A stretch of DNA of 64,000 nt from Lineus longissimus (taxonomy: Eukaryota > Nemertea > Pilidiophora > Heteronemertea > Lineidae), in NCBI RefSeq assembly GCF_910592395.1, contig NC_088319.1:5644001-5708000 (forward strand), read 5' to 3'. The notes under the pieces are model-generated. The model made no database searches, was not told the DNA's origin, and saw only the letters and a list, made by a program, of their open reading frames with translations. A program made the translations under genes and the position numbers. Below are positions 60,807 to 64,000 of the stretch, one piece after another (the stretch's first letter is position 1; each line of letters begins with the position of its first letter).

Positions 60807-61142
60807 ATGGGTCTAGTTTTAGCGCGGTTTTTAGTACAGTGTTGTCGAAGTGAACGAACAGTCATGTGTGATAGAGTGCTTGTTGGCATGGAGGAGATGG
60901 CCCTTCTCCGGGAAGGGTACCAGCGACATAGAAATAATTATGTTCGCATTCTAGGCCACATCCGGCAAAATGTCAACTGTTTGCCGAAACGCACAAGGGC
61001 ATTATACGCTAAGCGAACCGCAAAACAACTCCGACAAAGGATAAGAGAAGTCGTTGCAAGAGAAATTGCTGAGTTAGTACATGTATCGTATACCCCCCCC
61101 TCCACAAACGCACCCGCACCCCACACAACAATAGCACAGTAA
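60807..61142 (+). CDS. Possible second Harbinger ORF (basic, helical)
   Basis: 111 codons: EEMALLREGYQRHRNNYVRI, LPKRTRALYAKRTAKQLRQR then a PPSTNAPAPHTT tail. Harbinger elements usually carry a Myb/SANT partner protein next to the transposase; this basic frame could be its remnant, but no Myb tryptophans are visible. It lies in the segment missing from copy 2. Confidence 0.3.
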   Translation: MGLVLARFLVQCCRSERTVMCDRVLVGMEEMALLREGYQRHRNNYVRILGHIRQNVNCLPKRTRALYAKRTAKQLRQRIREVVAREIAELVHVSYTPPSTNAPAPHTTIAQ

Positions 61143-61149
61143 CAAAGGG

Positions 61150-61865
61150 GCCACTTCCATATACCGATTTTTCAAGGGGAGCACAACTCATTCCACAATT
61201 GTCGATAATGACCTGAGTGCTGATACAAGTGTGGACATGGCCACTGTAGAACAGGTGGGGATCCTCAGTTTCTGGGATCTCGATTGCATGTTCCGTTCCA
61301 TCTATCGCCCCAACAGCATCTGGAATAGTATCCCAGTTGCCCCGCAGTTGTTCCCACTCTTCATCGGTCGGCCATGTTATACCGTCTTGAAAATAAGTGG
61401 AGTGCAGCCTGCATAGCTGTGGTAGACAAAACATCTGTCATAAAATAAAGTTCCCTGCAAACAGATTGCTTGCTGATATCAAACATTGCACTCATCGCAA
61501 CAATGTCCGGATATTTCTTGATCCAATAGAAAAAAAGGAGTAAACGGTTCTCCACCGACAGCAAATGATCTCGGTACCGTCCTGGCCTGTTTTTCAGAAG
61601 GGGCGTAATGTCCTCTACGAGGTGCTGGAAAGAGGCCACTGTCTCACCTGCTAGATACCAAAAGTCCATCTGGTGGTTTCTAATCCTGGTAAAGACGTCG
61701 TTACCACCGTATGGACCATTTGGTTGATTGGTGAGAACTTCATCAAGTCTTGGAGGCAACGGAGGCGGACGCACTTCTAAATTATGAAATGCTGGTGTAA
61801 GCAAAACTGGTGGCGGTGGTATGGGCGGCGGAGCAGCGAACAAAAACATCCTAATTCTATCCATG
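61150..61865 (-). pseudogene. HARBI1-like transposase, copy 1, frameshifted and truncated
   Basis: From Met at 61865: proline-rich lead, NHQMDFWYLAGETVASFQHL, GRYRDHLLSVENRLLLFFYW, MSAMFDISKQSVCRELYFM, then a frame change near 61400-61434 to STYFQDGITWPTDEEWEQLR and DAVGAIDGTEHAIEI. The AIDGT motif holds the first catalytic Asp of the DDE_4 domain. Similarity ends at STQVIIDNCG, so the later catalytic residues are absent. An upstream in-frame Met at 61930 is also possible. Confidence 0.82.
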
Positions 61866-62253
61866 GTGAAAGTAGCGTGAGGCCAAGCGACTGCTGGCCA
61901 ACACAAACCATGGCAATTAAATGTTATCAATAATCAATTCAATTTCGGACAAAGGAATGATATTTTATTGACCATTTTCAATGCGTGTCTAATCATGTCA
62001 CCACAGGGATAAGGCTAGACGCATAATAAAGGAAATTACATGAACCTTCCCATATGGGCGGTCTATTGCCATTGAATGCAATTATTCAGTGCAAAGATCA
62101 TTGTTATATGGCCGGCCTCCATTCAGAACTTGGAACGCAAACGTACTCCACGTGACATGTGAAGGCCTATTAGATTAATCCTACTACGCGTCCATGGACG
62201 TTGATTTTGGTTCCCGTCCGTCCCTTACGTTCTGTTATGAGACAGACCTACTA

Positions 62254-63632
62254 GGTCTGTCTCATAATAGAACGTTAGGGACAGACGGGAACCTAAGAAG
62301 TACCTAATTCAACGTACCATACTTGTTAACTTTGATGCTATTGGTTACACGAGCATTACCACCATGGCTGCGCTGCTGTGATGAATACATATGTAAGGTC
62401 CTTCTTTTGATTGGTGGTCACCAAAGCACATTAGGAACGCCCACCTATACATACAATAGCTTTTTGACAACGTGCGTTGGTTAACTGACAATGAAGGGAA
62501 ATCGATGTTACCGATGTTACCGAATAGGCCTTGTTATAGACAAGCGGTCAATTATTGATAAAAGCCTGGTTGGCTCGTATTAACCAAATTGAGTGTCTTT
62601 TTTATCTAAGTAGTTACTATGCAAAAGAAAGCGGTTCATTGTTGGACTGTGGCTGAGTAACAGTAACAAGTTATGACTATGATAAGGTGGGGATCCTCAG
62701 TCTTTGGGATCTCGATTGCGTGTATCGTTCCATATATCGCCCCAACAGCATCTGGAATAGTATCCCAGTTGCCCCGCAGTTGTTCCCACTCTTCATCGGT
62801 CGGCCATGTTATACCGTCTTGAAAATAAGTCCACAAAACATCTGTCATAAAATAAAGTTCCCTGCAAACAGATTGCTTGCTGATATCAAACATTGCACTC
62901 ATCGAAACAATGTCTGGATATTTCTTGATCCAATAGAAAAAAAGGAGTAAACGGTTCTCCACCGACAGCAAATGATCTCGGTACCGTCCTGGCCTATTTT
63001 CCAGAAGGGGCGTAATGTCCTCTACGAGGTGCTGGAAAGAGGCCACTGTCTCACCTGATAGATACCAAAAGTCCATCTGGTGGTTTCTTATCCTGGTAAA
63101 GACGTCGTTACCACCGTATGGACCATTTGGTTGATTGGTGAGAACTTCATCAAGTCTTGGAGGCAACGGAGGCGGACGCACTTCTAAATTATGAAATGCT
63201 GGTGTAAGCAAAACTGGTGGCGGTGGTATGGGCGGCGGAGCAGCGAACAAAAACATCCTAATTCTCCAAGCGACTGCTGGCCAACACAAACCATGGCAAT
63301 TAAATGTTATCAATAATCAATTCAATTTCGGACAAAGGAATGATATTTTATTGACCATTTTCAATGCGTGTCTAATCATGTCACCACAGGGATAAGGCTA
63401 GACGCATAATAAAGGAAAATTACATGAACCTTCCCATATGGGCGGTCTATTGCCATTGAATGCAATTATTCAGTGCAAAGATCATTGTTATATGGCCGGC
63501 CTCCATTCAGCACTTGGAACGCAAACGTACTCCACGTGACATGTGAAGGCCTATTAGATTAATCCTACTACGCGTCCATGGACGTTGATTTTGGTTCCCG
63601 TCCGTCCCTAACGTTCTGTTATGAGACAGACC
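62254..63632 (-). mobile_element. PIF/Harbinger element, copy 2 (1379 bp)
   Basis: Same ends and same orientation as copy 1. Relative to it, it lacks about 445 bp (matching 60806-61252), about 25 bp near 62830 and about 24 bp near 63265. Confidence 0.9.
62690..63290 (-). pseudogene. HARBI1-like transposase, copy 2, catalytic Asp lost
   Basis: Same protein as copy 1, here with a single continuous frame across the region where copy 1 shifts (FMTDVLWTYFQDGITWPTDE). The first catalytic motif reads AIYGT instead of AIDGT, the initiator region MDR is deleted, and the end is cut by the 445-bp deletion. Confidence 0.8.
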
Positions 63633-63635
63633 TAT

Positions 63636-63693
63636 TTACTACGCGTCCATGGACGTTGATTTTGGTTCCCGTCCGTCCCTTACGTTCTGTTAT
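63636..63693. repeat. Fragment of a Harbinger right end
   Basis: tactacgcgtccatggacgt to cccttacgttctgtta repeats the last 57 bp of copies 1 and 2. Confidence 0.8.
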
Positions 63694-63695
63694 TA

Positions 63696-64000
63696 GGTCT
63701 GTCTCATAACAGAACGTAAGGGACGGACGGGAACCAAAATCAACGTCCATGGACGCGTAGTAGGGTTAATCTAATAGGCCTTCACATGTCACGTGGAGTA
63801 CGTTTGCGTTCCAAGTTCTGAATGGAGGCCGGCCATGTAACAATGATCTTTGCGCTGGATAATTGCATTCAATGGCAATAGACCGCCCATATGGGTTCAT
63901 GTAGTTTTCCTTTATTATGCGTCTAGCCTTATCCCTGCGGTGACATGATTAAACACGCATTGAAAATGGTCAATAAAATATCATTCCTTTGTCCGAAATT
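63696..64000 (+). mobile_element. Harbinger element, copy 3, inverted, runs off the window
   Basis: ggtctgtctcataacagaac through to caaaatatcattcctttgtc is the reverse complement of the right 305 bp of copy 2 (63328-63632). The transposase of this copy would start just beyond 64000 on the plus strand. Confidence 0.9.

Larger units (their letters stand above)
60375..62248 (-). mobile_element. PIF/Harbinger element, copy 1 (1874 bp)
   Basis: Ends ggtctgtctcattatagaac and, inverted, ggtctgtctcataacagaac; tacta on both sides. Encodes a HARBI1-like transposase on the minus strand. Next to an almost identical copy with only 5 bp between them. Confidence 0.9.

Noticed and set aside
1-64000. tRNA, rRNA or CRISPR features
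   Set aside because: No cloverleaf with box A/B words, no rRNA segments and no spaced identical repeats of CRISPR type were seen; tRNAscan-SE and a covariance-model search would settle the RNA part.

Overview
This window is metazoan nuclear DNA: GT-AG introns, one very long intron-rich gene, LINE, Penelope, pogo/Tigger, Harbinger and foldback DNA elements, and many short satellites. The TE mix, the frequent tacatgta words and the type of extracellular gene suggest a marine invertebrate (a cephalochordate- or lophotrochozoan-like genome). The sequence does not settle the phylum, so treat that as a guess.

Minus strand, 36 to 54666: one large gene covers most of the window. By joining reading frame, splice motifs and intron phase by hand, I recover 45 coding exons plus one optional exon. 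They read N- to C-terminal from high to low coordinate, and every junction is phase-consistent. They encode roughly 2,900 residues, open at both ends. The N-terminal part has a PAN/apple domain, a duplicated cysteine-rich domain, two EGF-like cysteine segments, and several beta-rich regions without a name, including one PKD/cadherin-like stretch. The rest is about 16 copies of a fibronectin-III-like module of about 100 residues, usually split over two to three exons. The module consensus is: SDGV.xD.xPPxxGxVxDG linker, DIDY strand, W..F.D.xSGIxxY..xVG core, YYxxVxAxNxxGL strand. The product looks like a secreted or matrix/adhesion protein. No start codon, signal peptide, membrane helix or stop codon was found in the window.

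Introns of this gene carry foldback MITEs of several families, two satellite arrays with periods near 310 and 290 bp, a 64-bp array, an AT-rich 66-bp array, a LINE 3-prime end (22.4-22.8 kb) and a Penelope-like C-terminal remnant (23.1-23.3 kb). There is also a decayed duplicate of one of the gene's own exons (1145-1238). The largest intron (46681-54378) holds a 709-bp foldback element, a 263-bp foldback, two copies of a 500-bp repeat and two copies of a hairpin element.

54.7 to 64 kb is a transposon cluster. It holds a 986-bp Mutator-like non-autonomous element with a 9-bp target duplication (55186-56171). Next is a complete but decayed pogo/Tigger-like element with 26-bp perfect terminal repeats and TA flanks (56374-58482). 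Last are two head-to-tail Harbinger copies (60375-62248, 62254-63632) followed by an inverted third copy running off the right edge (63696-64000). No other host gene is supported.
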